From Himantopus leucocephalus (Eukaryota > Chordata > Aves > Charadriiformes > Recurvirostridae), in assembly GCA_003993805.1 (NCBI GenBank), contig RSEF01000004.1, positions 23,934,930 through 23,998,929 on the forward strand: a DNA stretch of 64,000 bases, read 5' to 3'. The notes below the pieces were generated by a model, which searched no databases, was not told the DNA's origin, and saw only the letters and a program-made list of their open reading frames with translations. Position 1 is the stretch's first letter. Each line of letters opens with the position of its first letter. Positions 38,201 to 48,712 of the stretch are shown piece after piece. The position numbers were made by a program, and so were the translations under genes.

Positions 38201-40016
38201 ACAGCTAGCAGGCTTTTCTGTGGGAAATACAGCCTAATACTCTCTTTGTATTATCTTTTAAATTGTATTTAAAAATCACCTTGCAACGTGTTCATGGCCA
38301 AGTAATAGTGTCTTATAGGTGCCAGGCAAAATAATAGGAAACTGGTTTGAATTTGATGGTTAACAACAGTCTACATCTGAATTGCAGGTCCAGGTCTGAA
38401 TTTTATGCCACTGAGATGATAGACATGATTGTTTCTTCCAGAGTGGCCAAAAGTTTTACATGAATGAACTGTACAGAGGGAATCTACTAGTAGAAACTGA
38501 TACAGCTGGCTTGGCAAAATAACCAGAAATATGGATATAAATTATTTTTTCCTTTTAAGGAAGCTCTGCTACCCGCACTGTAGCCTGGACAGTCAGTTGT
38601 TCCTACTCAGCTTGTACCCACTGCCATGTATCTGATAATGCCTTGTGGCAAGGTTCTGTGGCCAATGTCAGACAGAGAATTTGGCACGGGATCCTGACAT
38701 CCCCTGCAGCATGTGCTATGTGACTTACAGAGTGCCAAGCTTTAGATTATCTTGTATAGGTGATTTAGATAAAAGTAGCACAGGTATTAGGGCACATAGC
38801 AAGTAACCTTTTTGATCATTAACAAATACAGAGATAGCATTAGCATCACCAGTGCTTATGTACGTCAGAAGAACAGTGCTGGCCAACAATGATTTTTTAT
38901 CCGTATGAAAAATCACTTTGAATGATACCGGCTACAGTCTTTTCTTAAAACCATTAGATACTTCGTCCGCGCAAGACCTGGCTATAACTTATAGCATAAG
39001 TAGATTTCTGCATGGCTGTGTATTCATCTCAAGAGAATATTCAAAATGAGTATACTGTTGAAACAAAGAGAGAATTAATTCTCTGAGTGCCTAGAAAATA
39101 GGCAATTTGTTTAGAGGATGAACTATTGTTATTATTGTTGTGGTATGTTTGTTTTTTTCCCTGAGTGAATGATGTGTTAACCTCCTTTTTGGTTAGTTTT
39201 TTTTTTCTTTTTGATTGGTACACCAATTCTAAACATATATTGATAACATTATGACACCTTGTACAACTCTTGTATATTGCAATAATTGTTTGGAAACTTA
39301 GATACCGGTCATCAGTATTTACCCCTACAGATTAGCAATCTGTGTTTCAGATATAGAGGACCACTGGGTTTAGTGGACCCATGTGTGAAAAAGCAAAATT
39401 GTTAGAATTGGTAAGAGGACCCGAATAGTTTAGTTAATAAGTTTCTCAGTATTTCCTTAGTTGAAACACTAATTATGGTGCCTGTTTCGTGGACAAATCT
39501 GAGCTAGCTTTCAGTACTAAATAATTTTTGAAAATACTTACAACAAACATAGCACCTACATACAAAACATTGACAAGACAAAAAAAGAGAGGCAATACTC
39601 TTGTTTGTGCTGGTGCACAAGTTAATAGGTTATCGAGGTTACCAAATAAACAGTATTTTTTTATGTTTTCAGTAAATAACATATAAATATTAAATTAGAA
39701 TCTGCCATGCTACATTCTGCCCTGCTTTACATGAAGAATTATTGAATGTCTGCACTTGTAGTAACAATTAGTGACTGATTCATTTTTAATGAAGATTATT
39801 CATTTTTGTTCTAGGTTGTTAAAGGAATATCCAGGTTTTGTGTTTACACCTCGCTCAAGAGAAGAGCTTCCACCAAATTTTCCCAGTGATATCCCTGGAA
39901 TTTGTTATTTTCTCGATGCTTATATTCAAGGAACAAGCTCACAGACTTGGTTTCAAAAGAGAGATTTGGGAGACGGCAATGCCAATTTTTTGGGTGAGGA
40001 CACAGGAATAGACTAA
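25966..40016 (+). CDS. GUCY1A1: Soluble guanylate cyclase subunit alpha-1, complete gene, 8 coding exons
   Basis: Alpha subunit of the cytosolic NO receptor, which with beta-1 converts GTP to cGMP. Joining the eight exons gives 2067 nt: 688 residues plus TAA, close to the 690 of the human protein. All junctions are GT-AG and keep frame. Order: variable N-terminus (1 to about 65), H-NOX-like domain that does not bind heme (about 66-235), H-NOXA/PAS (about 275-405), coiled coil (about 414-456), class III cyclase domain (about 465-688). Metal-binding aspartates are D484 (in FSDIVGFT) and D528 (in ETIGDAYC). In this family the beta subunit supplies the guanine- and transition-state-binding residues, so alpha-1 alone is inactive. 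Start chosen at the first ATG after an in-frame stop. No frameshift or lost catalytic residue is seen. Confidence 0.97.
26215..29147 (+). other. GUCY1A1: GUCY1A1 intron after coding exon 1
   Basis: GTAAAT donor; acceptor is a T-rich tract ending in CCCCAG. AT-rich, no recognised gene or repeat. The open frame at 27880-28293 (137 codons, non-ATG start) resembles no family I know and has no splice support. Confidence 0.7.
29148..29209 (+). CDS. GUCY1A1: GUCY1A1 coding exon 2 (residues 84-104)
   Basis: A 62-nt exon encoding [20 protein letters not shown] plus two bases (AG) of an Arg codon completed in the next exon. Acceptor ttccccag, donor AG|GTGTGT. It matches the alpha-1 helical segment at the start of the H-NOX-like domain. 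It is too short to appear as a long open frame. Confidence 0.95.
30832..30890 (+). CDS. GUCY1A1: GUCY1A1 coding exon 3 (residues 104-124)
   Basis: A 59-nt exon. With the preceding AG it reads [20 protein letters not shown], then the first base of Gly124. Acceptor ctttacag, donor CAG|GTAACG. The REDFEK motif is shared with mammalian alpha-1, while the flanking residues differ. The frame is kept only with these exact borders. Confidence 0.93.
30917..30980 (+). repeat. AT-rich simple repeat (TA)n
   Basis: Interrupted TATATA/TATATAAA tract starting about 27 bp after the exon 3 donor. Probably polymorphic; no other function is apparent. Confidence 0.75.
31958..32667 (+). CDS. GUCY1A1: GUCY1A1 coding exon 4 (residues 124-360)
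   Basis: The largest exon, 710 nt. It begins [20 protein letters not shown] and runs through [18 protein letters not shown], the linker, and the H-NOXA/PAS region with [12 protein letters not shown] and [12 protein letters not shown], ending [12 protein letters not shown] before GTAAGA, phase 0. It covers most of the H-NOX-like domain and much of the PAS-like dimerisation domain. The acceptor (ttccacgcag) has a short pyrimidine tract, but a good branch-site candidate, ctgac, lies about 25 bases upstream. Confidence 0.97.
34142..34627 (+). CDS. GUCY1A1: GUCY1A1 coding exon 5 (residues 361-522)
   Basis: Begins [16 protein letters not shown] (end of PAS), then [20 protein letters not shown] and a charged heptad-type coiled coil (about 414-456, [20 protein letters not shown] onward), then the start of the catalytic domain with [19 protein letters not shown]484 in FSDIVGFT is the first metal-binding aspartate of class III cyclases. 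It ends CGELDVYK before GTACAC, phase 0. The open frame continues 34 codons into the intron before a stop. Confidence 0.97.
35146..35289 (+). CDS. GUCY1A1: GUCY1A1 coding exon 6 (residues 523-570)
   Basis: 48 codons, phase 0 at both ends: [18 protein letters not shown], then [20 protein letters not shown] and SPHGEPIK. D528 in IGDAYC is the second metal-binding aspartate. The acceptor is tgttttag. The donor AAG|GTCATA is weak (C at +3 and T at +5); see findings. Confidence 0.96.
37447..37601 (+). CDS. GUCY1A1: GUCY1A1 coding exon 7 (residues 571-622)
   Basis: Encodes [20 protein letters not shown], then [18 protein letters not shown] and the start of the C-terminal lobe, ending with AG of a split Arg codon before [14 protein letters not shown] and the [12 protein letters not shown] segment are hallmark class III cyclase sequences. 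The acceptor is tttatttaaag. A longer pyrimidine tract with its own AG lies 74 bp upstream (37371-37372). Confidence 0.96.
39815..40016 (+). CDS. GUCY1A1: GUCY1A1 coding exon 8 (residues 622-688) and stop
   Basis: With the preceding AG it reads [20 protein letters not shown], then [20 protein letters not shown] and the C-terminus [15 protein letters not shown], with TAA at 40014-40016. Acceptor ttgttctag. The C-terminal tail after FLDAY is the least conserved part compared with mammalian alpha-1. Confidence 0.96.
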
Positions 40017-40885
40017 ATTGTACATTCGCAGGTGTACAGAATGAATTTATAAATATTTTGATTTTTTTTTTATAAATTGAAAATTTTTAAAAATGTATGA
40101 AACATGAAAGCACTTTAGATTGTTAACACCTGAAAGCCAGTATTAAAATTTTGGGAGGTATGTCACCGACTACTTTTTATTTTTCCTTTGCATAAGGAAC
40201 ATAGTCATTAAAATAATGTTGTAACTTCACTGTTGAAAATGCTACTAAAAACTACATTTTCCCTGTGGTAATTTGTAAGTGCTACGTAACAACTCTCTCA
40301 GTTCTCTCTGTGCTGAGAATTCTAGATGTATGATACATGCAGTGTGTCGGGAAACGTAATGTGCAAGTGATGCAGCCACATGCAGTGTTGTGAGCTGGTG
40401 CTTATCAATGACTATTGAAATATATTTTCTTAGTGATTGCATAAGAAAATATCCATTAAAATATTGTCATTGCTATCACGTACTCCTTTCAGTGCATCAT
40501 TTGAGCCCCATCCCAGAAGCTGCTGACCATCTCCTAACACTGACTGGAGTCAATGTGTTGAGGGTGCTCAGCATCTTCTGGATCAGGCTGCTAACGGTAG
40601 CTAAAACACATATACATAGCAGAGTTTGCTGCTTACTGTTTCATGAACATTATTTCGTGTATAAAATGAATATAGAATAAAACACTGTATAATCACATAC
40701 TAAAGTCTCTGTAATCATCAAACAATATTTTAGTTCTTGGGGGTTTTAAAATACTTTACAACAAATAATAATATCCATTTGCTGTTATGTATTAGAGCAA
40801 TAAATGTTTTCCTTTTGTTGTCATTTAAATTTGAAATGTTTTAAATTAAGTGTAATAAAACATGCTTTGGAGTGTTTGCTTAGAA
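40017..40885 (+). other. GUCY1A1: GUCY1A1 3' UTR (end uncertain)
   Basis: AT-rich sequence after the stop. AATAAA poly(A) signals lie at 40676-40681, 40799-40804 and 40854-40859. The last is followed within about 20 bases by a GT-rich stretch (ggagtgtttgc), so I place a likely end near 40880. Mammalian GUCY1A1 3' UTRs can be longer, and another AATAAA occurs near 42163, so a longer form is possible. Confidence 0.5.
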
Positions 40886-41166
40886 AGGAAATTCCAATCA
40901 GACTGTATAAAATGGAACAGAAGCACACCAGTTTAAAGCCAGGATTCTTATTCAAGGACAGCAATGTGGGTATGACATGTTATTGAAATGCCCATGGTAT
41001 GCTCGATATAAAATTGCCAGGGGAATCTACAGGTGAAAAGAAATGCTTTAAAACATATGAACACATATACGAAGTATTAATATTACTACAGTACAAGCTT
41101 TTCTATTGTGGATGGTGGAACATGAGTGGAGAACTCTGAAAGGTCTGTCTCCAGAACTGGCAGAAT

Positions 41167-41204
41167 AGAGTTAGTTACGAGTCCTAGAGTTAGTTACAAG
41201 TCCT
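41167..41204 (+). repeat. 19-bp tandem duplication
   Basis: Two adjacent copies of 'agagttagttacRagtcct', differing at one base (g/a). Minor local slippage or duplication. Confidence 0.85.
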
Positions 41205-41710
41205 GATTTTTGGATTCTGCCTCTCTAACTAGCGGACCCATCTGCACAGAAATTTGTCTGTGTCGCAGTTTGATCCCAGCTGCACTGCTTACACACATAC
41301 AAATATTTCCAGTAGTATCAAATATTATTAGTCATTACTCTAATCTCTTAAACTCCTGGGTTTTGGCATATCAAGCCATAAAAGTCTTTTTCAAGGTACT
41401 TGCCACTGAATCAGATTTTGCTCTCTGAATATTTACAGGGAGCAATTACATTAGACTAAGGTGCCATTCTGTTATTTTCTGAACTTGACTGGTTCATTCT
41501 GAAGCTCAACACACTGTCAATCGTACTACTTTGCAGTAGAAACTCATCCAGAACATGTACCATCAGAGTCTTGAGAAAAATCTTTATAAGGGACCAGCAC
41601 TAAGAACATTTTTAAAGTATATTTTAATTCAGATTTCCTGTAAGCAGCATTTGAACACAACTTGAAACACTGAATCCTGCCATTGCTTCAGGTCTCCTAT
41701 ATCCATCCAA

Positions 41711-41780
41711 GATGCTTAGATGATCTTAAAGGTCTTTTCCAACCTCAACGATTCTATGATTCTGTGAAATAATTCTGTGA
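41711..41780 (+). mobile_element. CR1 LINE, short 3' end
   Basis: Reads 'gatgatcttaaaggtctttt' then 'ccaacctcaacgattctatg' and 'attctgtga' repeats, the extreme 3' terminus of CR1. It is severely 5'-truncated, to about 70 bp. Confidence 0.9.
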
Positions 41781-41812
41781 CACAAAAACAGAACCTGAAA
41801 GTCTCTCTATAC

Positions 41813-41880
41813 ATTATATATATATACACATCTCTCTTGCATGCACCACATATACACATGCACATGTACAAGCATACATA
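41813..41880 (+). repeat. TA/CA-rich microsatellite
   Basis: 'tatatatatatacaca' followed by mixed 'catg', 'cacata' and 'acatgcacatg' units. It starts about 30 bp after the CR1 end. Confidence 0.75.
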
Positions 41881-42548
41881 TTTGTAATATTTTTAACAGC
41901 AGTGTTTCAAGGAAACAAGAACTATGCAAACCTTGGCGACTGATCTTTGCAATATTATTTTGGTCAGAAAATTCTGTTTTATTGACGTAAATACTCAGAG
42001 GCTAGCGGCAGTCCCATGTGGGTGCTCATGGATTTAGAAATGTGGGATTATTTGACTACTGACTCTTCAGTAGGCTCGTGAAATTAAGCCAGTAATGACT
42101 GAAGTCACTAGGACTCTATCCATCCCTGTCATCTGTTGAATGTTAAAAAAAAATTGGCTTTTCAATAAAAAGGATTTCTTACTCCATATCTACTGAATGG
42201 GAGGGACTCAGGAGTGAATTTCCTTTTGTCCCTGGGAAAGAACCATTGCAGGACTAGGTGATGGCCATTCTCAAAGCCAGATTTTATATAAATCTGTCAT
42301 TCAGTAGGATGTTCATCAGGGCAGTTCCTGACACCTTCCTAAGTGTATCTCTGTAAAATAAAATGTGACCTAGGCCAAAGTTCTTCCATCTTCCAACATT
42401 ACTTTTTATAACTCTGTTTTTTAATACACCCTAGGCTACATTACCAGCTAGGATAGAATTGCTGTAGAATTCTTTTTTATTTCACTAACTTTTTTTCTGA
42501 AAAGTTCAAAACATTCCCATGTCTACTTCAGCCGTAGTTCAGAAAATA

Positions 42549-42660
42549 GTCCTGGTAAGGCGCTTAAGTGTACACATAAAGCAATATGCTTGAATCTCAG
42601 TAAAGTAAATAGGATTTAGGCACATATTTAAGACAACGATTCAAGAAAGTGCTTTAAAAT
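42549..42660. repeat. Old palindromic (MITE-like) element, diverged copy
   Basis: The left arm 'gtaaggcgcttaagtgtaca' and the right arm 'cacatatttaag' plus 'attcaagaaagtgctttaaa' flank a degenerate centre 'cagtaaagtaaatagg'. Arm order and spacing match the element at 25574-25696, but divergence is greater. Confidence 0.4.
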
Positions 42661-44058
42661 GTACTGGTGTTCAGACCTGTTCCACTAAAAAACCCACCAG
42701 TCTACGTTTAGCTTTAACTTAAGAATTTAGGTCTCGCTGAAGCTGTTCCTCTGTTTAAGTTTTTTGCTGAATGAATATGTATTTAATAAGGGACAATTAT
42801 TTTTAACTAATCTTTTCACTTAAATCAAAGCCAATGGGAAAAAAAAAATCAGAAAGCCAATAAGTGAATTATTGAGATAAACAAAAGAAAGGCAATTTAA
42901 CTGATATAATACTGGGAGATTTTGCAAGGAAATAAAACAGTTGGTTTTAAGCTGATGTCTTGTATAGTATTATGTTGTATGATATCGTGAAAGTCTTCAG
43001 ACTATGCAATGCTATTTATAGAAATATAAAAATATCTTAGTATTATGTCCAGAAACAGTTTTGTTATTATGTGAATTTTTATTAGTTCATGAAGATTCTG
43101 CAGGGCTGGTTCCTGTTCACATTTACACTACGCGATGGAAGATACAGTTTTATCACAACTGCAATTTCTTTGCCAAAGAGGTGTAAAAGGCCCTTGAAAT
43201 AAATAAAAAGTGGATCCTTTGAATCTTAACAGTGGCATAGCTAAAGTAAAAGCTATAGCAAAAGAATTTAACTAATTGTATTTGATTCAGGCAAGACCTG
43301 ATAAGATTTCAGGGAGATGTTGGGAAAAAAATCTCATTGCTGGTGTCAGAGGAAGTGCAATTAGTGTGGAGCTGATATTTTCTTCTCTCTGAACTACTGT
43401 GCAAAAGCAAAGCAAACAAATTCACAAAAACTGGCAGAACAGTGAAGTGCACAGATAATTGAGCCCCAGAACAGATCTACTTTTTCCAGTGAAATCTTAC
43501 AGAGGAAGAATTCAGAACTCCCCCAAACCCAGTTTATTTCTCCCATTGTTTTCTTTTACATTCTGTGCAGAAACAGCTGCAACAGATAATACAGGAGGCA
43601 AAAATCAGTATTTCCAGTTGAAAGCCATCAGAGTTAAGGGGAATTTCTCTTGAATCTTGGCAAGGGGACCCTTTTGCAAACCCCACCCATCCTATAACCT
43701 AGCAGGCCACTCTAGCTGCTACCATTCTGTATGCCTGCTCATTGTTCTGCAAAAGCAGTGGAAGGGGAGTTTTTGTTTCCTGTAACAGTAATAATTTTTT
43801 GTGGCTATTTGCCATATAACGTACAAGGGACTGAGCTGCTTTCAAAGCCCTGTTCCAGTTTATCAGAAGTCAGCTTGGCAGGAACCAAATTTAACTCTGA
43901 GGCTGTTTCTGAAAAGAAAGCTAGGACTTTCTTTTCTACTTCTAAAGTCTGCAAGAGGTGTGCCACAATAGTCTTCAGAGACGTCTAAAACCATCTCTGA
44001 CGGTATGGCTGCTCTGCCTGCTCACAACTGCATAGGAAGAAAATAATGAGATAAAAGC

Positions 44059-44097
44059 TTTTTTTTTCTTCTTTTTTTTTTTTTTTTGGATATCCCA
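44059..44097 (+). repeat. T-rich homopolymer tract
   Basis: Runs of nine and seventeen T separated by 'cttc'. It could be a poly(A) tail of a minus-strand retrocopy, but no retrocopy body is recognisable upstream on that strand. Confidence 0.7.
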
Positions 44098-47000
44098 ATG
44101 CCATTTGCATGAGTTCACTGGCAGTCCTTTTCTGCAGAGCAAAGGAACGGAGTAAAACTCACTGTCTTATGTTACTCAGCATTACTCTTATACTGAAGCA
44201 CAAATGAAAGATGGAAGATAATCAATGGTTCTGGAACCTCTGCTACATCCAGATGCAACAGTTTAAAGATACTTACTCTCCTGAGCATGAACAGTAGGAT
44301 CTGAATGTTAAATATGCAGTTAGGCTGGAACATGAAGCTGGAGAGCCAGTCAAAGAAATAATAAACTGTGAAAGAATCTAAAACAAAGTAAACAACCTTA
44401 TAAAGTTGTGCGTCTCATCTGCTTCAGCAGATTTTTGATGCTGATAGTAAAGTCAAGCTGAGCCAGTGGTTTCCTAATATAAATGGAAATGAGCGTACTG
44501 CTTTGCAAGCCCCATTATAAGGCCGCCTTTGAAGATCCGTGCTGAAATTGTTTCCTATCTTCTGAGCAGTACAAAGCTACAGATTCTTGTGCCACTACAC
44601 CAACAAATGCCATGTTTATATCAGTATCCTGCACACACAGCATGTAATGGGAAATAATCTAGAGGAATACACGCAGTAATATCCTAAGGATGTGAAAAGG
44701 GGCAGGTTAAGTCATAGATACACATCCACTTTTCTGATGTTTTTCAGCCCAAACAAAACCTACCAAAAAAATATCAAGGACAGTAACATTCCCAGGAGCT
44801 TTGGACTACAAGCCTGTGAAAATCAACAGGAGTCTGTCCACTGATTGCAGAAGGTGTTAGGGAAGATTTGGACATACGATCAGTTTGCTTTGCATGGCTA
44901 AGATTACATTCCTCTTACATGAGGATGCAACAGAGTCCACAGAGTTTCTCAGGTTACACAGGTTATTGCATTACAGAACACCATTGACATATTGAGGGCT
45001 GTTTCAATCATAGCTTGTCAATACCAGTATTGGAAAATGAATGTAATGGTATAGTGAAGTGTATAGTGGTACAGTAGAAATAATGAATCTTGCTGAAGTG
45101 ATCTTAAAAAAAGGAGCTTATTTCTGCACCTGAGAAGTATTATTATGACAATCCCAAATATCAAGTCACAGACTATTATGATTTGAGACAAATAACTAGA
45201 AAATACCCATAATTCAGTTTGATGTCAGTAAAGTAACTCCGTCATCAGTAAGTTAAATCCAGGAATACCATATAAGGCAGCATTTTTATTCAGGATTACA
45301 GTAACAGTATAAACTGTAAAAGCAAAGTCCAAAGTAAAAAATGTAACTTATTAAAATACTTTGGTTTATAGTGCTTGTGTATTAACACAAACCATATTGA
45401 ACTGAATGTACATGTTCTTGGCCAGCTAATGGTTTTACCAAAGTTACTGTCTCAGCAACTGCCCTTTCATACAGCTTAAAAGGGTTCTATGCTACTTTTT
45501 GCTTTCATGGATCTCAACAAGAATTTCCAGATGAAGCTACCATCTCAAATCAGGAAAAACCATGTATACCATCGTTTAAAATGTACAGCAGTTGTTTTTT
45601 CCCCGTAATCACTGACTGCAACTGTTTTGGCTTTCTGATGGCCAATGCAGGAAACCCCTCCTGCAAGCCATGTTCAGGGAGACACAAAGTGGAGAAGCTG
45701 CCTTGTGGATTTCAGTTACAGGCAACGCTTTCTGAAAGGCTCCTTTCACACCAGCATTCCATCCCATGCACCTCCCGGTTGTGGCTAGTGCCACAGCTAC
45801 TCTCCCACTCTCAAATACCAAAAAGCAGCTGTGCAGCAGGTCATGAGCTGTACCTAGGGCAAGAGGATCCCCAAATGGGAATGTGATTGCGTGCTATAGT
45901 GAATAAACTGCAGGCTCTATGGAAGTGCATCAGATACAGTCCAAATGGTTGCGTGATGTGCACAATGCATGTGACCTAACAGTCCTGATACTGAAAGGGT
46001 CAGGCCTTGAAAACACAGCCTAGTATTAACAGCTTAGTCTGACATGTACTTTATCTTGTTCACTTACAGCCCTTCCTTCAGCTGAAACCAAATCTTGCCT
46101 AAGACCTACCAGATAATCTTGATTCAGCAGGCATCTGGAATGGAGGCTGGTCCCTCTCAGCAAATCGCTTGGTTGAATTCTTTGATTCAGCATCTTCCAA
46201 ACTTTTGAAAGGGGATCCCTGTTTTAGAAAACTAAATCAATCTTTGTCTGCTTTAACTCTGCGTGTGCTGTTTTCAGTTCACATTTTACAAGTCTCCCCT
46301 CAGATGCTAGAACTTCCACTTGCATTATAATGGCTTAATTGCAAGAACAGCCTGCAAATGAAACCTACCAAGCCTGAACCAAATCAGAAGAAAGGCAATT
46401 ACACAACTGTCTAAAGCAATTTTGACCTTTGCAGATATCAGCACTTTTGAAAAAGTGTCACTCAGGTACACAAAATTGCCAGGATAATCTACTTTCCAAA
46501 AACCATATCCAAAATGAATTTTATATACTTTAATATCATTTTATGAGCATGGGGGTTTACTACATATACAGATTCAGCAAGTGGATTCCCTTGAATTGAT
46601 TCTCGATCCAGTCTCATCGTTTCCTGGCCCTGTGCCAGCACACCCTGCCTGGGATGTGCTGTCAGGACTTCCTTGACATTTTGTATCCTCAAAACTATCT
46701 TACAGAAGGCTACACAACATCAGAGAGCAAAACTTCCAGATGTTGTCTTAGATCTCCCAGCAGTGCAGATTCACTACCACCAGTAGGCACACAAAGATTA
46801 CAAAGGCCATGTAGCTACAACATTTGTATTGTAGGATATGTTTTCCTATTTTCCCAAAACTTCCTTCCTACCAAATAGGAAAAGTAGATGGTGACCTGAT
46901 GTGCTCAAATCCTAGTTAATTGGTGACAAGCTGACCCCTCCTCAGCTATAGGGAAACATAGCCTTTTTTCTGGTTACAACAGAATGATTTATTACATCAT

Positions 47001-48539
47001 CTCTGTTGCCGGTTTCCTGCAGATTGAAGAGATTCCTAGAGATGTGCCTGTCTTCAGGTTTTGTTTGGTTTTCTACTGGCTATCCACCAGTAATTTGTCT
47101 CCTTACTTACTAGCAATTTTAACAGGATTTAACACAGATTCAAAAGATGAGATTTCAAAAGATTTTAAATGTAATTTGTTAACTTACATGGAAATTCCAA
47201 CACACATACTCCATCTTTGGGGTTATTTTTTTCTTTTTTTCATAAAGTATGTGAACAGTTCAAATTTTAATCTTATTTTGCACTATCTTACTAAGGTCTG
47301 AACTTCAGCAATTTTACTTACAACTGGATTGATTAGCATCTATGGCTCTACTGACTTTATGTAGCAAGGTCTCTGCCCATGAGCTACTACAGTAGTAGTC
47401 CATCAAGTCCTATAATCCTCCTAGGGATCCTCCTCTCATTATCACTTGAATATATTTTGATGCTTTTTAAGCAAGCAAAACAAAACCAGCAGTCTCCTTA
47501 GGATTTTTATTTCATACACTGAGGCCACGTATGGCCTCAGGTGGTACAAAGGGCTTTAAACTAATTGGGTTTTTCAAGTGCTGCAGTTTTTTGTTCCACA
47601 TACATGACAACATATGATGACAATGTGTTACTTCTGAACTGTCCTTGGCATATTGTCAGCAATCCTCTGCTCAAAACCTCCTGTTGTAAGGGTCATACCT
47701 TACTTGGAGAACCCTTTGAGAAACCATATGCAGCAGGTTACTGATAAAATGCAGCGTTAATTCCCATTGGCTACTGACGACGACTCAACAACACAAAAGT
47801 AAATTACTGAAAGCACTCATTATTAGGCTTTTAACTTCACTAGCCTTTGAAAAATGAGTGCACAGAAATAGAAGTGTCTGTGATCATTTTGCCCCTCAGA
47901 TTCTTCACCTTTTAGGGGGTTGCACTGGGATGTGAAACCACTGAAGAAGCATTTCTGTTCCTGTGAAGGCAAGCACTGCAAGGGGCCCTGACACCAGCGC
48001 GCACACTCTAGGCAGGTCGTACCTACCTAACCACCAGCAACCTGCCAGGCACTTCTGGTGCAGTGTCAGGCGAGTCCCAACAACTCCACCTGGAGAAGAG
48101 CATTTGGAAAAATCCTTTTTGATGTGTAGGGAACTGTACTATGGAGGTTCGAAGGGTTCCCCGCCGAGGCGAGCCTCGGGGGAAATAAAACGGAGCGGGA
48201 CGTACGCATTTCCTAGGCCCGTCCCTCCTTCCCGCTCCCACACACGCCGGCCGGGTCGCGGCCACTCTTGTCCCGCCGACCGCCGCCGCCTCAGCACCTG
48301 AGGAGGAGCAGGGCGAGCCGCAGACCTGCCAGTGCGCATAGGGAACCCACCTAACTGCCAGGGCACCGGCCCGGCCCGCCGCCCTCCAGCTCCCACCGGG
48401 CGAAGGCAGCGGCGCACCGATCCCCGCCGCCGATGGCGACGGGCCGCGGCCCCCTCTGAGCGCCGCTTCCACAGCCTCGCGCCCGGCCCCCGCCCCGCCG
48501 CCGCAGCCCCAGCCACCCGCAGTCCCGCCTCCGCCTCTG

Positions 48540-48607
48540 ATTGGAGAAAGAGCGCGGCGGCCGCGACCGCCATTGGATACTAGAGCAGCGGCCGCGCTCC
48601 CTATTGG
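48540..48607 (-). promoter_or_regulatory. GUCY1B1: Three inverted CCAAT (NF-Y) boxes
   Basis: ATTGG at 48540-48544 (tctgattggag), 48572-48576 (gccattggata) and 48603-48607 (ctattggctg). Start-to-start spacing is 32 and 31 bp, about three helical turns, the spacing seen in NF-Y-driven promoters. The middle one overlaps a CCGCCAT (YY1-like) core. CCAAT-binding factor has been reported to control mammalian GUCY1B1, which fits. Confidence 0.75.
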
Positions 48608-48639
48608 CTGCCGGCGGATGCCACTCGGGGCGGTGGCGG

Positions 48640-48712
48640 CCGGGGGAGGTGGTGAGGCGATCGGGACCGATCTTTGCGGCGGCGGCGGCGGGGTTGCGGC
48701 GGCGGCACCATG
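48640..48712 (+). other. GUCY1B1: GUCY1B1 exon 1 (5' UTR plus ATG)
   Basis: The 3' end is fixed by ATG|GTGAGC: the donor starts at 48713. The 5' end is approximate, placed about 35-40 bp downstream of the last CCAAT box. The UTR is a CGG-rich run (ggcggcggcggcggggttgc). The start codon occupies the last three bases of the exon. Confidence 0.75.
48710..48712 (+). CDS. GUCY1B1: GUCY1B1 coding part of exon 1 (Met1 only)
   Basis: ATG in Kozak context (cggcaccATG) immediately before a GT donor. The coding content of exon 1 is a single codon, and residue 2 (Tyr) is supplied by exon 2 at 49090. Known mammalian GUCY1B1 proteins also start [12 protein letters not shown], consistent with this arrangement. 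Confidence 0.9.

Larger units (their letters stand above)
40886..48149. other. GUCY1A1-GUCY1B1 intergenic region
   Basis: About 7 kb between the two same-strand genes. It holds a short CR1 end, a CA/TA-rich microsatellite, one better and some possible poorer copies of the palindromic element, and a long T-run. A GC-richer patch at 45590-45890, open on both strands, belongs to nothing I recognise. No gene is supported. Confidence 0.6.

Noticed and set aside
47600..47630. 'atatgatgac' string considered as part of GUCY1B1 exon 3
   Set aside because: It lies upstream of GUCY1B1 exon 1 and the surrounding frame does not encode the expected residues.
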